Origin: Suilimivivens sp963650485
GTDB taxonomy: Bacteria > Bacillota > Clostridia > Lachnospirales > Lachnospiraceae
Direction: 5' to 3'
DNA length: 64,000 nucleotides
Assembly (NCBI GenBank): GCA_963650485.1
Contig: CAVJLN010000008.1
Location: 1-64,000, forward strand
Below the pieces are notes generated by a model, which ran no database searches, had not been told where the DNA came from, and saw nothing but the letters and a program-made list of their open reading frames with translations. The position numbers and the translations under genes were made by a program. Within the stretch, counting starts at the first letter, position 1, and each line of letters opens with the position of its first letter. Of this stretch, positions 42,882-51,307 are shown one piece after another.

Positions 42882-43277
42882 TTACTCTTGCGATAAAGCT
42901 TCGTTTCTGTCTTCCTTCTGTGCATCTGATTTGGCTACTTCATCAATCAGTTTGGACATTCTTACGCCATAGGCAATGGACTGATCCACGATAAAGCGGA
43001 TTTCCGGTGTGTTGCGCAGATTAACTCTTCTGGCAAGTTCTCTGCGGATATAGCCTTCCGCACTCCTTAAGCCGGCAAGCGTATCCTCTGCCACATGATC
43101 ATCTCCGTAAACGCTGATCCATGCCTTACATGTTTTCAAATCAGGTGCTACCTCTACAGAGATCACGCTCGTTAAGGGACTGATTCTCGGATCCTTAATC
43201 TCTCCACGAATGATCTCTGCGAGTTCCTTTTGAACTTCCCCGTTGATCCGGGTATTCTTCATGCTGTTCTTTCTCAC
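42882..43277 (-). CDS. rbfA: Ribosome-binding factor A
   Basis: Binds the 30S subunit during 16S rRNA maturation. It has 131 residues from a GTG start at 43277 whose first bases overlap the infB stop; GGAGG lies 7 bases before. The core NTRINGEVQKELAEIIRGEIKDPRI, the ARRVNLRNTPEIRFIVDQSI segment and a charged tail match the family. No ylxP gene lies between infB and rbfA here. Confidence 0.95.
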   Translation of the reverse strand: MRKNSMKNTRINGEVQKELAEIIRGEIKDPRISPLTSVISVEVAPDLKTCKAWISVYGDDHVAEDTLAGLRSAEGYIRRELARRVNLRNTPEIRFIVDQSIAYGVRMSKLIDEVAKSDAQKEDRNEALSQE

Positions 43278-46207
43278 CTGGGAACCTCCACCATAATATA
43301 TGCCTCTACGATATCCAACTCCTGCATCTGGTCAAAGCCTTCAAATACAAGACCACATTCGTAGCCGGCCTTTACTTCCTTTACATCGTCCTTAAATCTC
43401 TTAAGGGACTGAAGGGCACCTTCATAAATCTGATCTTCCTGTCTTGTGCTTTCATTACGTCTCATAATACGCACCTTACAGTCTCTCTGGAAATATCCGT
43501 CTAAGACATAAGAACCTGCAATATTACCGATTGCGGACGCACGGAAGATCTGACGAACTTCTGCATGCCCGATTACCTTTTCTTCATAAACCGGATCGAG
43601 CATTCCCTTCATGGCTGCCTCGATATCCTCAATCGCCTGATAAATGACACGATACAGACGGATATCCACACCCTCACGCTCTGCAAATGCCTTGGCCTGT
43701 GCATCCGGACGGACATTAAAGCCGATAATAATTGCAGAGGATGCAAAAGCAAGGGAAACATCCGATTCATTGATGGCACCTACACCACCGTGAATACATT
43801 TTACAACAACTTCTTCATTGGAAAGCTTCAAAAGACTCTGCTTAACAGCTTCCACACTACCCTGTACATCTGCCTTGACGATCAGGTTCAGTTCCTTTAA
43901 GTTACCCTCCTGAATCTGGTTAAACAGGTCATCCAGGGACATTTTCGCCTTGGTCTCTTCGAGCATCTTCTCTTTATTCTGTGCCAGATAAGTCTCTGCA
44001 TAGGACTTGGCAGTCTTATCATTTTCATGGGCAATAAATACTTCACCTGCGCTCGGTACATCCGATAATCCAAGGATCTCTACCGGTGTAGAAGGCTTTG
44101 CCTCCTTCACACGTCTTCCCTTATCATCGATCATTGCACGTACCTTACCATGGCTTGCACCTGCGGAAATGAAGTCTCCCACATGTAACGTACCCTTCTG
44201 TACCAGTACGGTAGCTACAGGACCGCGTCCCTTGTCAAGCTCTGCTTCAATGACAAGGCCTCTCGCACGACGGTTCGGGTTTGCCTTTAATTCCATAATT
44301 TCAGCCGTAAGAAGTACGGTTTCAAGCAAAGTGCTGATTCCTTCACCGGTCTTGGCAGATACCGGAACGAATTCGGTGCTTCCGCCCCAGTCAACCGGAA
44401 TCAGTTCATATTCGGTCATTTCCTGCTTTACACGGTCAATATTCGCGCCCGGCTTATCAATCTTGTTGACAGCCACAATAATTTCAATACCGGCTGCCTT
44501 CGCATGGTTGATTGCTTCTACGGTCTGCGGCATTACACCATCATCTGCGGCAACAACCAGAATCGCAATATCGGTTGAGTTTGCACCACGCATACGCATG
44601 GCGGTAAAAGCTTCATGTCCCGGTGTATCCAGAAACGTAATGGACTGACCTCCTGCATTTACGGTGTAAGCACCGATGTGCTGGGTAATACCGCCTGCTT
44701 CCTTATCCGTTACGTTCGTCTTACGGATTGCATCGAGGAGGGAGGTTTTACCATGATCGACATGACCCATAACACAGATAACGGGCGGTCTGCTCACAAG
44801 ATCCTCTTCCTTCTCTTCGTCCTCCTTTAACAGTTCTTCAATGACATCTACCTTAACTTCCTTTTCACAAATAATGTCATAGTCAATCGCAATATTCTCC
44901 GCATCCTCAAAGGTAATTTCAGAGTTCACGGTTACGATCTGTCCTTGCAGGAACAGCTTTTTAATAATGGCAGAAGGCTGCAGCTTCATCTTGTCTGCAA
45001 GATCCTTAATCGTCAAGGATTCCGGAATGGTGATAACCTTGATCTGCTCTTCTACAGACTCCTCTGCCTTCTTCTCCGGCTTAATGAAGCGTCCTGCTTT
45101 GTTCTTGTTCTTTAAAGCTGCTTCATCCTCTTCGTACATAAAGTCCTTCTTGGATCTCTTATCCCTCTCCTGATTGATTCTGCGCTTTTCTTCCTCTCTG
45201 CGCTTGTCATCCTTAACCGGCGGGGTATCCTGAGCGAAACTCTTACCCGGCTTTTCATTCCGCTTAAATCGAGAATCCTGCCCTCCATTGCTTCTCTCAC
45301 CGCGGTTATTATTGAAATCGCCGCGGTTACGGTTCCCATCACCGCCGTTATTACGGAAATCTCCCTTGCCATTCTGGTTGTTAAAGCGATTCCCGTTTTC
45401 AGGTCTTCGGTTGTTATTCCTCTCTCCCTGATTGTTCTGACCAAATCTCTGATTTCTGTCATTTCTTTCATTTCTATCGTTTCTTTGATCCCTTCTGTCT
45501 CTGTTGTTGGATCTGTTTTCGTTGCGGTTGTCATTTCTGCTTTCCATTTTGTAATCCGGTTTTGCTGCTCTCTGAGCTGCCTGCTCACGTTCTGTCGCCG
45601 CACGCTTTTCTGAAGCCCTAAGCTCTGCTCTTGCTTCATCCATTCTTCTGGAATTCTGCTTAAAATCGCTTGTGGAAGTCTCCATCTGGGACGGAGCTGT
45701 AAGGGGTCTTATAATCTTATGGGGAACTTCCCTGTTCTGTCCCGGTCTTCCATTGTAATTGTTATTTCCCTGACGATTGTTCTGCTGAGGTCTGCGATCC
45801 CCCTGGGAACGCTGTCCGGGTATATTACTATTATGCGGATTACTTACAAAAATAATCTTTTTCTTTTTCACAGGAGCTGCCTGCTTTCCCTCTGCTTTCG
45901 GTGCTTCTTTCTGAACCTCTTTCTTTCCTTCATTGGAAGGCTCTGCTTTTGCTTCGGTTTTTACTTCTGCCCTAACTTCCGGCTTTGCCTCTGCTTTTAC
46001 CTCCGGCTTTGCCTCTTTCTTCGCTTCGGGCTTCGCATCTGCTTTCTTTGCATCCCCAAATGCTTTACGGACCATTTCTGCGGCATCTTCCTCCACAGAG
46101 CTCTGTGCTGCTTTTACTTCTATTCCTTTTTCCTGAAGAAATGCAATCACTTCCTTGCTCTGCTTCTCCAGTTCCTTCGCTAATTCATGCACTTTGATTT
46201 TCGACAT
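43274..46207 (-). CDS. infB: Translation initiation factor IF-2
   Basis: GTPase that places initiator tRNA on the 30S subunit. It has 977 residues, long for the family. An N-terminal IF2-N subdomain (1-50) is followed by about 330 disordered residues: a Lys/Ala/Glu/Pro stretch, then a strongly Asn/Arg/Gly/Asp-rich stretch (about residues 130-345, RNDRNERNDRNQRFGQNNQ). The second IF2-N domain and the G domain follow; G1 is GHVDHGKTS near residue 480, with FLDTPGHEAF and NKID. Domains II-IV end the protein. Confidence 0.97.
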   Translation of the reverse strand: MSKIKVHELAKELEKQSKEVIAFLQEKGIEVKAAQSSVEEDAAEMVRKAFGDAKKADAKPEAKKEAKPEVKAEAKPEVRAEVKTEAKAEPSNEGKKEVQKEAPKAEGKQAAPVKKKKIIFVSNPHNSNIPGQRSQGDRRPQQNNRQGNNNYNGRPGQNREVPHKIIRPLTAPSQMETSTSDFKQNSRRMDEARAELRASEKRAATEREQAAQRAAKPDYKMESRNDNRNENRSNNRDRRDQRNDRNERNDRNQRFGQNNQGERNNNRRPENGNRFNNQNGKGDFRNNGGDGNRNRGDFNNNRGERSNGGQDSRFKRNEKPGKSFAQDTPPVKDDKRREEEKRRINQERDKRSKKDFMYEEDEAALKNKNKAGRFIKPEKKAEESVEEQIKVITIPESLTIKDLADKMKLQPSAIIKKLFLQGQIVTVNSEITFEDAENIAIDYDIICEKEVKVDVIEELLKEDEEKEEDLVSRPPVICVMGHVDHGKTSLLDAIRKTNVTDKEAGGITQHIGAYTVNAGGQSITFLDTPGHEAFTAMRMRGANSTDIAILVVAADDGVMPQTVEAINHAKAAGIEIIVAVNKIDKPGANIDRVKQEMTEYELIPVDWGGSTEFVPVSAKTGEGISTLLETVLLTAEIMELKANPNRRARGLVIEAELDKGRGPVATVLVQKGTLHVGDFISAGASHGKVRAMIDDKGRRVKEAKPSTPVEILGLSDVPSAGEVFIAHENDKTAKSYAETYLAQNKEKMLEETKAKMSLDDLFNQIQEGNLKELNLIVKADVQGSVEAVKQSLLKLSNEEVVVKCIHGGVGAINESDVSLAFASSAIIIGFNVRPDAQAKAFAEREGVDIRLYRVIYQAIEDIEAAMKGMLDPVYEEKVIGHAEVRQIFRASAIGNIAGSYVLDGYFQRDCKVRIMRRNESTRQEDQIYEGALQSLKRFKDDVKEVKAGYECGLVFEGFDQMQELDIVEAYIMVEVPR

Positions 46208-46258
46208 TTATTTACCTCCGTCTTATTCACTCCAAATGAACTCCAAATGATGTTTGTA

Positions 46259-46585
46259 TCATTCCTGAATTGTCTGCAGATGTTTCATGATGCTGTCGGA
46301 AAGCCCCGGATCCGTCACCGCAATGGATGCCCGCATTTCCTTCCCGATTGCTTTTCCAAGCATCTCCTTTGTCCCTAAGGTATAAATGGGAACCTCATAA
46401 AAACTGCATTTATCTGTAAATAACTTCTTCGTGTTCGCGGATGCATCTTCGCTGATGATCACCAGACATGCGCTCCCGTCCTTTACTGCATTCTCCGTGG
46501 AGAATTCGCCGCTTACCAGATTTCTCCCCCTCGCAGCGAGCCCCAGTAAAGACAACACCTTCTTCATCTGCACAGGATCATTCAT
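46259..46585 (-). CDS. ylxQ: L7Ae-family RNA-binding protein (YlxQ)
   Basis: Member of the L7Ae/L30e/S12e family that binds kink-turn RNA; its role in the nusA operon is unknown. From 46585 (MNDPVQMKKVLS) it has 108 residues; GGAG lies about 10 bases upstream. The core LLGLAARGRNLVSGEFS, LVIISEDASANTKKLFTDKC and GTKEMLGKAIGKEMRASIAV is characteristic. It starts inside the end of ylxR. Confidence 0.92.
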   Translation of the reverse strand: MNDPVQMKKVLSLLGLAARGRNLVSGEFSTENAVKDGSACLVIISEDASANTKKLFTDKCSFYEVPIYTLGTKEMLGKAIGKEMRASIAVTDPGLSDSIMKHLQTIQE

Positions 46586-46844
46586 TCTCGTCATACTCCT
46601 TTTCCAGACTGTCATACACTTCATTTGGAATACTCATTTTGAAAGACCGTTCCAATCCTTTGTTCTTCCGCGCCTTTTTAAGGCAATCTCTGGAGATACA
46701 AAGATATGCGCCTCTTCCATTTTTCTTTCCGGTTAAATCTAATACGATCTCATCCTCCGGTGTTTTCAGGATGCGCATCATTTCTTTCTTGCTTTTCATT
46801 TCACCACATCCCACACACTGTCTTAAGGGAATCTTTTTCGCCAT
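46578..46844 (-). CDS. ylxR: YlxR family RNA-binding protein (RnpM-like)
   Basis: Small basic protein of the YlxR (DUF448) family. In B. subtilis the protein has been reported to interact with RNase P. It has 88 residues, with PLRQCVGCGEMKSKKEMMRI, GKKNGRGAYLCISRDCLKKARK and the terminal helix. Order nusA-ylxR-ylxQ-infB is conserved. Confidence 0.93.
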   Translation of the reverse strand: MAKKIPLRQCVGCGEMKSKKEMMRILKTPEDEIVLDLTGKKNGRGAYLCISRDCLKKARKNKGLERSFKMSIPNEVYDSLEKEYDENE

Positions 46845-46891
46845 ACCTAACCACCTCGTTACTGTTCACTCTTGAATCAGATTCTGCAGCC

Positions 46892-48055
46892 TTATTCCTC
46901 CTCTGTATCTGCCAGACCTTCTTCTGCCAGATACTCATCGTCCGCATACTCGGCATCCTCATCATAATCCTCGTCCTCGTACACATAATCCTCATAGCGG
47001 AAGCCCGGCGCATCCTTAGCCTGAGTCTCACTCTTGATGTCAATTTTATATCCGGTCAGTCTGGCTGCCAGTCTTGCGTTCTGACCTTCCTTACCAATAG
47101 CAAGGGATAACTGGTAATCCGGAACAACGACCTTGGCCGTTTTCTCATCCGGATCCGCAAATACAGCAACAATCTTTGCAGGAGATAATGCATTCTGGAT
47201 CAGGTTGCCGGGGTTCTCATCCCAGTTGATAATATCAATCTTCTCTCCGCGGAGCTCATCCACAATGGAGTTGACTCTTGCACCATTCATACCGACGCAG
47301 GCACCAACGGCATCTACGTTCGGATTGTTGGAGCGGACAGCCATCTTGGTTCTGCTTCCTGCTTCTCTTGCAATGCTCATAATCTCTACGGTTCCATCCT
47401 TAATTTCGGTAACCTCTGCTTCAAACAGACGCTTTACCAGCTCCGGATGGGTACGGCTTACCAGGATTCTCGGTCCCTTGGAGCCATTCTTTACTTCCAG
47501 AATATAAACCTTGATTCGTTCGGTCGGGCGGAAATGCTCTCCCTTTACCATTTCGCTTTCATTTAAAATACCATCGGCCTTACCTAAGTTTACGCTGATG
47601 TTACGTCCGATATATCTCTGTACAATACCGGTAACCACATCTTTTTCTTTGGCATAGTACTGATTGTAAATGACATTTCTTTCTTCTTCACGGATCTTCT
47701 GTAAAATCACGCTCTTTGCATTCTGGGTTGCGATACGTCCGAATTCCTTGGACTTGATCTCTACATGAATGATGTCGCCCACCTTGGCGGTTGCCTTAAT
47801 CTTCTGTGCATCCTCTAAGGAAATCTGTAACAGATCATCTTCCACATCATCTGCGGTTTCCACAACCTCCTTCTCTGCATAGCAAAGGAAATCACAGGTT
47901 TCACGGTCAATCTCTACCTTGATATTGTCTGCTCTGCCAAAATGCTTCTCGCAGGCCGTGTAAAGGGAATTTTCGATCGACTCAAATAAGGTCTCTTTGC
48001 TGATTTCCTTCTCCTTCTCCAAAATATCAAGTGCTTCCATTAATTCTTTGTTCAT
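46892..48055 (-). CDS. nusA: Transcription termination/antitermination factor NusA
   Basis: RNA polymerase-associated factor in pausing, termination and antitermination. It has 387 residues: the N-terminal domain (NKELMEALDILEKEKEISKETLFESIENSL), S1 (GIVQRYIGRNISVNLGKADGIL), two KH domains (IAREAGSRTKMAVRSNNPNVDAVGACVG and AIGKEGQNARLAARL). The tail is acidic and Tyr/Asp/Glu-rich (YVYEDEDYDEDAEYADDEY), without the second C-terminal acidic repeats of E. coli, as usual in Firmicutes. Confidence 0.97.
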   Translation of the reverse strand: MNKELMEALDILEKEKEISKETLFESIENSLYTACEKHFGRADNIKVEIDRETCDFLCYAEKEVVETADDVEDDLLQISLEDAQKIKATAKVGDIIHVEIKSKEFGRIATQNAKSVILQKIREEERNVIYNQYYAKEKDVVTGIVQRYIGRNISVNLGKADGILNESEMVKGEHFRPTERIKVYILEVKNGSKGPRILVSRTHPELVKRLFEAEVTEIKDGTVEIMSIAREAGSRTKMAVRSNNPNVDAVGACVGMNGARVNSIVDELRGEKIDIINWDENPGNLIQNALSPAKIVAVFADPDEKTAKVVVPDYQLSLAIGKEGQNARLAARLTGYKIDIKSETQAKDAPGFRYEDYVYEDEDYDEDAEYADDEYLAEEGLADTEEE

Positions 48056-48083
48056 TTTCGTATCCTTTCTGCTTGTATTTGGA

Positions 48084-48551
48084 CTAAAAGTCCAATGCTA
48101 ATTTTATAACTGCAATATCTTTTCTCTGAAAAACCAGATCCTGACCATCTTCACCGGTTAACGTCAGTGTTTCATTGTCAAAGGATTTCAGAACTCCTTC
48201 AAAATCCTTTGAACCGTTCACCGGCTTAAATGTCTTTAACTCGACATCCATCCCGATGCTCTTTAAAAGATGCTTCTCCTTCTTTAAGGTTCTGCCAAGT
48301 CCCGGGGAACTCACCTCCAGAATATAGGCATCCTCGATGTAATCCTCTGTATCGAGCTGATCGGAAAGCGCACGGCTCACCGTCTCACATTCCTGAATGT
48401 TCACGCCGCCATCCTTGTCAATGTAGCAGCGAAGGTAAAAGTCACTTCCTTCCTTCACATACTCCACATCGTAGATTTCTACACCGGCAGCCTCCACGAT
48501 CGGCTTTAACAATTCCTCTGTCCTTGCTTCATAAGACTCTCTCTTTGACAT
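48084..48551 (-). CDS. rimP: Ribosome maturation factor RimP
   Basis: Helps maturation of the 30S subunit. It has 155 residues. The conserved GVEIYDVEYVKEGSDFYLRCYIDKDGGVNIQECETVSRAL and VSSPGLGRTLKKEKHL motifs identify it. AAAGGAGG lies 5-6 bases before ATG. It is the first gene of the long rimP-ribF operon; the upstream region (48571-48740) is a modular repeat, so the promoter must lie in or beside that repeat. Confidence 0.96.
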   Translation of the reverse strand: MSKRESYEARTEELLKPIVEAAGVEIYDVEYVKEGSDFYLRCYIDKDGGVNIQECETVSRALSDQLDTEDYIEDAYILEVSSPGLGRTLKKEKHLLKSIGMDVELKTFKPVNGSKDFEGVLKSFDNETLTLTGEDGQDLVFQRKDIAVIKLALDF

Positions 48552-48570
48552 TCTTCCTCCTTTAAATTCT

Positions 48571-48740
48571 GTGCCCGCCTTCGGCTCGGCTTCTACATGG
48601 TTTTGTACGTTATGCTGTGCTCTACTCTACCTGCTGCACTAAACTCATGCGGCGTCTTCGACTTGCATTCCTTAAGTGCACAGGTATGGTTCGCACTAAG
48701 CTCAGCCTTCGCCTTCGGCTCGGCTTCGCTAAGTGCTCTA
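48571..48740. repeat. Modular intergenic repeat, copy 2 (between manC terminator and rimP)
   Basis: Blocks of 66 bases (48674-48739) and 32 bases (48619-48650) match copy 1 at 17701-17860. The 13-base block GTCTTCGACTTGC is at 48654-48666, between them, unlike in copy 1. An 18-base element (CGCCTTCGGCTCGGCTTC) occurs twice, at 48576-48593 and 48710-48727. It directly follows the U-tract of the manC terminator. This repeat and terminator account for 48571-48773; 48774-48870 is featureless. Confidence 0.8.
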
Positions 48741-48743
48741 CTC

Positions 48744-48773
48744 AAAAAAACAGTGGACTCGCAAGTCCACTGT
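48744..48773 (-). terminator. Rho-independent terminator of manC
   Basis: On the minus strand, ACAGTGGACT pairs with AGTCCACTGT around TGCG, followed by TTTTTT. It is 98 bases past the manC stop. Confidence 0.95.
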
Positions 48774-48870
48774 AACTGGTAAATCTTTAAAACTATAGTC
48801 AGCTTAACACTTCTTATAGGGAAATGCAAGGGTTTTTCAAAAATTTCTTTGCTTTTCCGTTTGGAATTAT

Positions 48871-50175
48871 TTAATATTTGATCTTATCCTTTACACTGAT
48901 TTCCTTTCCAAGCTGAACCTCTATCAGTTTCAGTTCCGTGACTGCCGCAATCGTATGTTTACAGCCAGCCTTCATCGTCAGAACATCCCCCGGTCCGACA
49001 TCCTTCACCTCGTCATCTAGGATTGCCTGTCCGTTTCCCTGAATGATCGTCCAGACCTCGTCACGACGTTCATGACTGTGGTAGTTCATCTTATGTCCCG
49101 GCATCAGCGTCACTTTGATCGTCATGCTCTCATCTTCAATGTCAAGTACACGGAAGCTTCCCCACGACTTCTCTGCAAACATCACCTGCTGGTTGATTTT
49201 ATCTACAAACGGTTTGATGTAGCTTGACTGTTCCTTATCGGAAACCAGAATCCCCTCCGGGCTTGCCGAAACCACCACATCCTGTAAGCCCATACAAAGT
49301 ACCGGCACATCCAGTTCATTAACGACATGAACATTGTTACACTTCTCATTTAAAATGGCTTCTCCGATGCTCGCTTCTTCCATGGCCTCCGTCAGAGTAT
49401 TCCAGGTTCCGAGATCCTTCCATTTACCGGCAAAGCGCAGGACACTGATATTCTTTTCTTTCTCACCGACCGCGTAATCAAAGCTGATCTTCTGTAAGGT
49501 TTCATACCTGGCAAACAGATCGTGATAATCCGTAAAGTCAATGAGCTCATGCGCCTTCCGAATGAGATACCCCAGCTGGAAAGCGAACACCCCGCCATTC
49601 CACAGTGCACCCTTCGCAATGTATTCCTTAGCCACATCGGCAGTCGGCTTCTCCTTAAAAGTAGAAACCCTGCTCACACGCTCCTTGCTCTCCGGAATCA
49701 CATAGCCATACTTCTCACTCGGATAGGTCGGCTCTATTCCCATCAGAACCAGATTGGCTTCTCCCTGCTCTGCAAGCTGTGTCAGTTCCTTCACGGTTTC
49801 AAAGTAATCCTCGTCCACATACGGATCCACCGGGCAAACCACAACAGCCTCCTTCTCTGAAATATGCTTCACATCCCTAAGAAAAGCTGCGGCAAGCGCG
49901 ATAGCCGGAAAGGTATCCCGGCGGCACGGCTCCACACAGACGGAAACTTCCTCCCCCAGCTGGTTATGAATAGCTGATACCTGGGATTTCGAGGTTGCGA
50001 TCGTGACGGTCGCTTCCGCATCTACCATCTTGATCTGACGATAGACTCTCTGCACCATGGATTCGTATTCTCCGTCTTCCTTTTTAAAGATCTTGATAAA
50101 CTGTTTGGACCGGATATCGTTGGATAAAGGCCATAAGCGTTTCCCCGATCCTCCTGATAATAAGACAATGTTCAT
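48871..50175 (-). CDS. manC: Mannose-1-phosphate guanylyltransferase
   Basis: Makes GDP-mannose from mannose-1-phosphate and GTP, for capsule or glycan synthesis. It has 434 residues. The nucleotidyltransferase part begins with VLLSGGSGKRLWPLS and has EPCRRDTFPAIALAA, CPVDPYVDEDYF and FKEKPTADVAKEYIAKGALWNGGVF. The C-terminal part (from about 335) is a cupin (MPGHKMNYHSHERRDEVWTIIQGNGQAIL) of the type II mannose-6-phosphate isomerase family, so the protein may be bifunctional. It is alone, between the transporter terminator and the rimP operon. Confidence 0.92.
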   Translation of the reverse strand: MNIVLLSGGSGKRLWPLSNDIRSKQFIKIFKKEDGEYESMVQRVYRQIKMVDAEATVTIATSKSQVSAIHNQLGEEVSVCVEPCRRDTFPAIALAAAFLRDVKHISEKEAVVVCPVDPYVDEDYFETVKELTQLAEQGEANLVLMGIEPTYPSEKYGYVIPESKERVSRVSTFKEKPTADVAKEYIAKGALWNGGVFAFQLGYLIRKAHELIDFTDYHDLFARYETLQKISFDYAVGEKEKNISVLRFAGKWKDLGTWNTLTEAMEEASIGEAILNEKCNNVHVVNELDVPVLCMGLQDVVVSASPEGILVSDKEQSSYIKPFVDKINQQVMFAEKSWGSFRVLDIEDESMTIKVTLMPGHKMNYHSHERRDEVWTIIQGNGQAILDDEVKDVGPGDVLTMKAGCKHTIAAVTELKLIEVQLGKEISVKDKIKY

Positions 50176-50199
50176 TCTGTTCCCCTATATTAAGGATTT

Positions 50200-50227
50200 G
50201 GTAACTATTCAGACTCTGAATAATTAC
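50200..50227. repeat. Palindromic TATTCAG repeat in manC leader
   Basis: GTAACTATTCAGA, one base, TCTGAATAATTAC: two opposed half-sites of the dispersed repeat (12 of 13 bases pair). Confidence 0.65.
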
Positions 50228-50260
50228 AGTGTACCTTACTTTCCGGATAAAATCTACTCC

Positions 50261-50283
50261 AAAATGATCCACTGGATCATTTT
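50261..50283. repeat. Perfect palindrome AAAATGATCC-ACT-GGATCATTTT
   Basis: Ten-base perfect arms around three bases, between the transporter terminator and manC. It may be a second terminator stem or an operator; no further copy was seen. Confidence 0.6.
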
Positions 50284-50299
50284 CTCATATGCATTGCAG

Positions 50300-50332
50300 C
50301 TAAAAATCCGCAGCCTTTCAGACTGCGGATTT
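50300..50332 (-). terminator. Terminator of the sugar transporter operon
   Basis: AAAATCCGCAG and CTGCGGATTTT form an 11-base stem with a 9-base loop; TTTTT follows on the minus strand. Confidence 0.92.
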
Positions 50333-50404
50333 TATTATGACTCTATCTGTTTTCACTCTATATTTTATCTTTCTGCAGGATCTGCACTGACACATCCTGT
50401 TTTC

Positions 50405-51295
50405 TTATTCCTTTACACCACCGATGGTAAGTCCGGTTACGAAGTATCTTTGTAAGAACGGATACAGACAGATGATCGGGAGCATGGTTGCGATGGTAGC
50501 TGCAGACCGGACAGAAACCGGTGTTACCGCACTTGCACTTGTCGTAGCGGATGCATTTGCTGCACTTCCGCTCTGCTGCATAACCGAGCTTAACAGCTTC
50601 ATCAATTCATACTGTAAGGTGGTATATTCGGTTTTCATACGGTTATATAACATGGCGTCAAACCAAGAATTCCACTGGTATACTGCAACAAACAGGGCAA
50701 CGGTTGCATATACTGGTTTACATAATGGAGAGATGATCTTGGAAAAAATCGTCCAGTAGCCTGCACCATCCAGCTGTGCGGATTCCTCCAAGGAGTCCGG
50801 AAGTCCCAGCATATAGGTACGGATTACCAGCATATTCCATGCGCTGATCATACCGGGGATAACATATACCCAGAAGCTGTTGGTAAGGTGAAGGTTCTTA
50901 TATAACAGGAAAACCGGTATCATACCGCCATTGACGTACATGGTAATCACCCAGAACAACGATAACTGTGCCTTGAAGATGAACCGCTTTCTACTTACGA
51001 TAAAAGCAAGCAATGCATTGGTTACAAGTGCCAGAAGGGTTCCGATCACCGTTCTTAATACGGTGATATAAGCACCCGTCATCATATTCTGTTTTTCCAG
51101 AACCGTCTTGTAATTCTGTAAGGTAAACTTACGGGGAATCAGATGGATTCCGCCTCTTACCGCATCAATACCGTCATTCAGTGAAATAGCCAGGGTGTTC
51201 AGAACCGGATAAAGGGTAATTACCACGAAAGCGATCATAAACAGGGTATTGCATACAACAAATATTTTATCTGCAACTGATGTTTTTCTTTTCAT
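50405..51295 (-). CDS. CUT1 sugar ABC transporter permease, LplC/YesQ-like
   Basis: Second permease of an oligosaccharide importer. It has 296 residues and six membrane helices. The EAA loop, contact site for the ATPase, is ESAQLDGAGYWTIFSKIISPLCKP. Near the C-terminus is a low-complexity Ser/Ala segment (SGSAANASATTSASA) before the last helix. Close to the YtcP/LplC family. No ATPase gene is in the cluster, so a shared MsmX-type ATPase elsewhere is likely. The gene ends before a strong terminator. Confidence 0.93.
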   Translation of the reverse strand: MKRKTSVADKIFVVCNTLFMIAFVVITLYPVLNTLAISLNDGIDAVRGGIHLIPRKFTLQNYKTVLEKQNMMTGAYITVLRTVIGTLLALVTNALLAFIVSRKRFIFKAQLSLFWVITMYVNGGMIPVFLLYKNLHLTNSFWVYVIPGMISAWNMLVIRTYMLGLPDSLEESAQLDGAGYWTIFSKIISPLCKPVYATVALFVAVYQWNSWFDAMLYNRMKTEYTTLQYELMKLLSSVMQQSGSAANASATTSASAVTPVSVRSAATIATMLPIICLYPFLQRYFVTGLTIGGVKE

Positions 51296-51307
51296 GCCTC
51301 TACCTCC

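Noticed and set aside
45112..45639. Open frame of 175 codons (minus strand) inside infB
   Set aside because: It is a frame shadow of the low-complexity Arg/Asn-rich part of IF-2; no ribosome binding site or known domain.
48593..48829. Open frame of 78 codons across the modular repeat (minus strand)
   Set aside because: It starts in the manC trailer, crosses a strong terminator stem and has no ribosome binding site. In copy 1 of the repeat the same frame is broken by a stop after the shared block.
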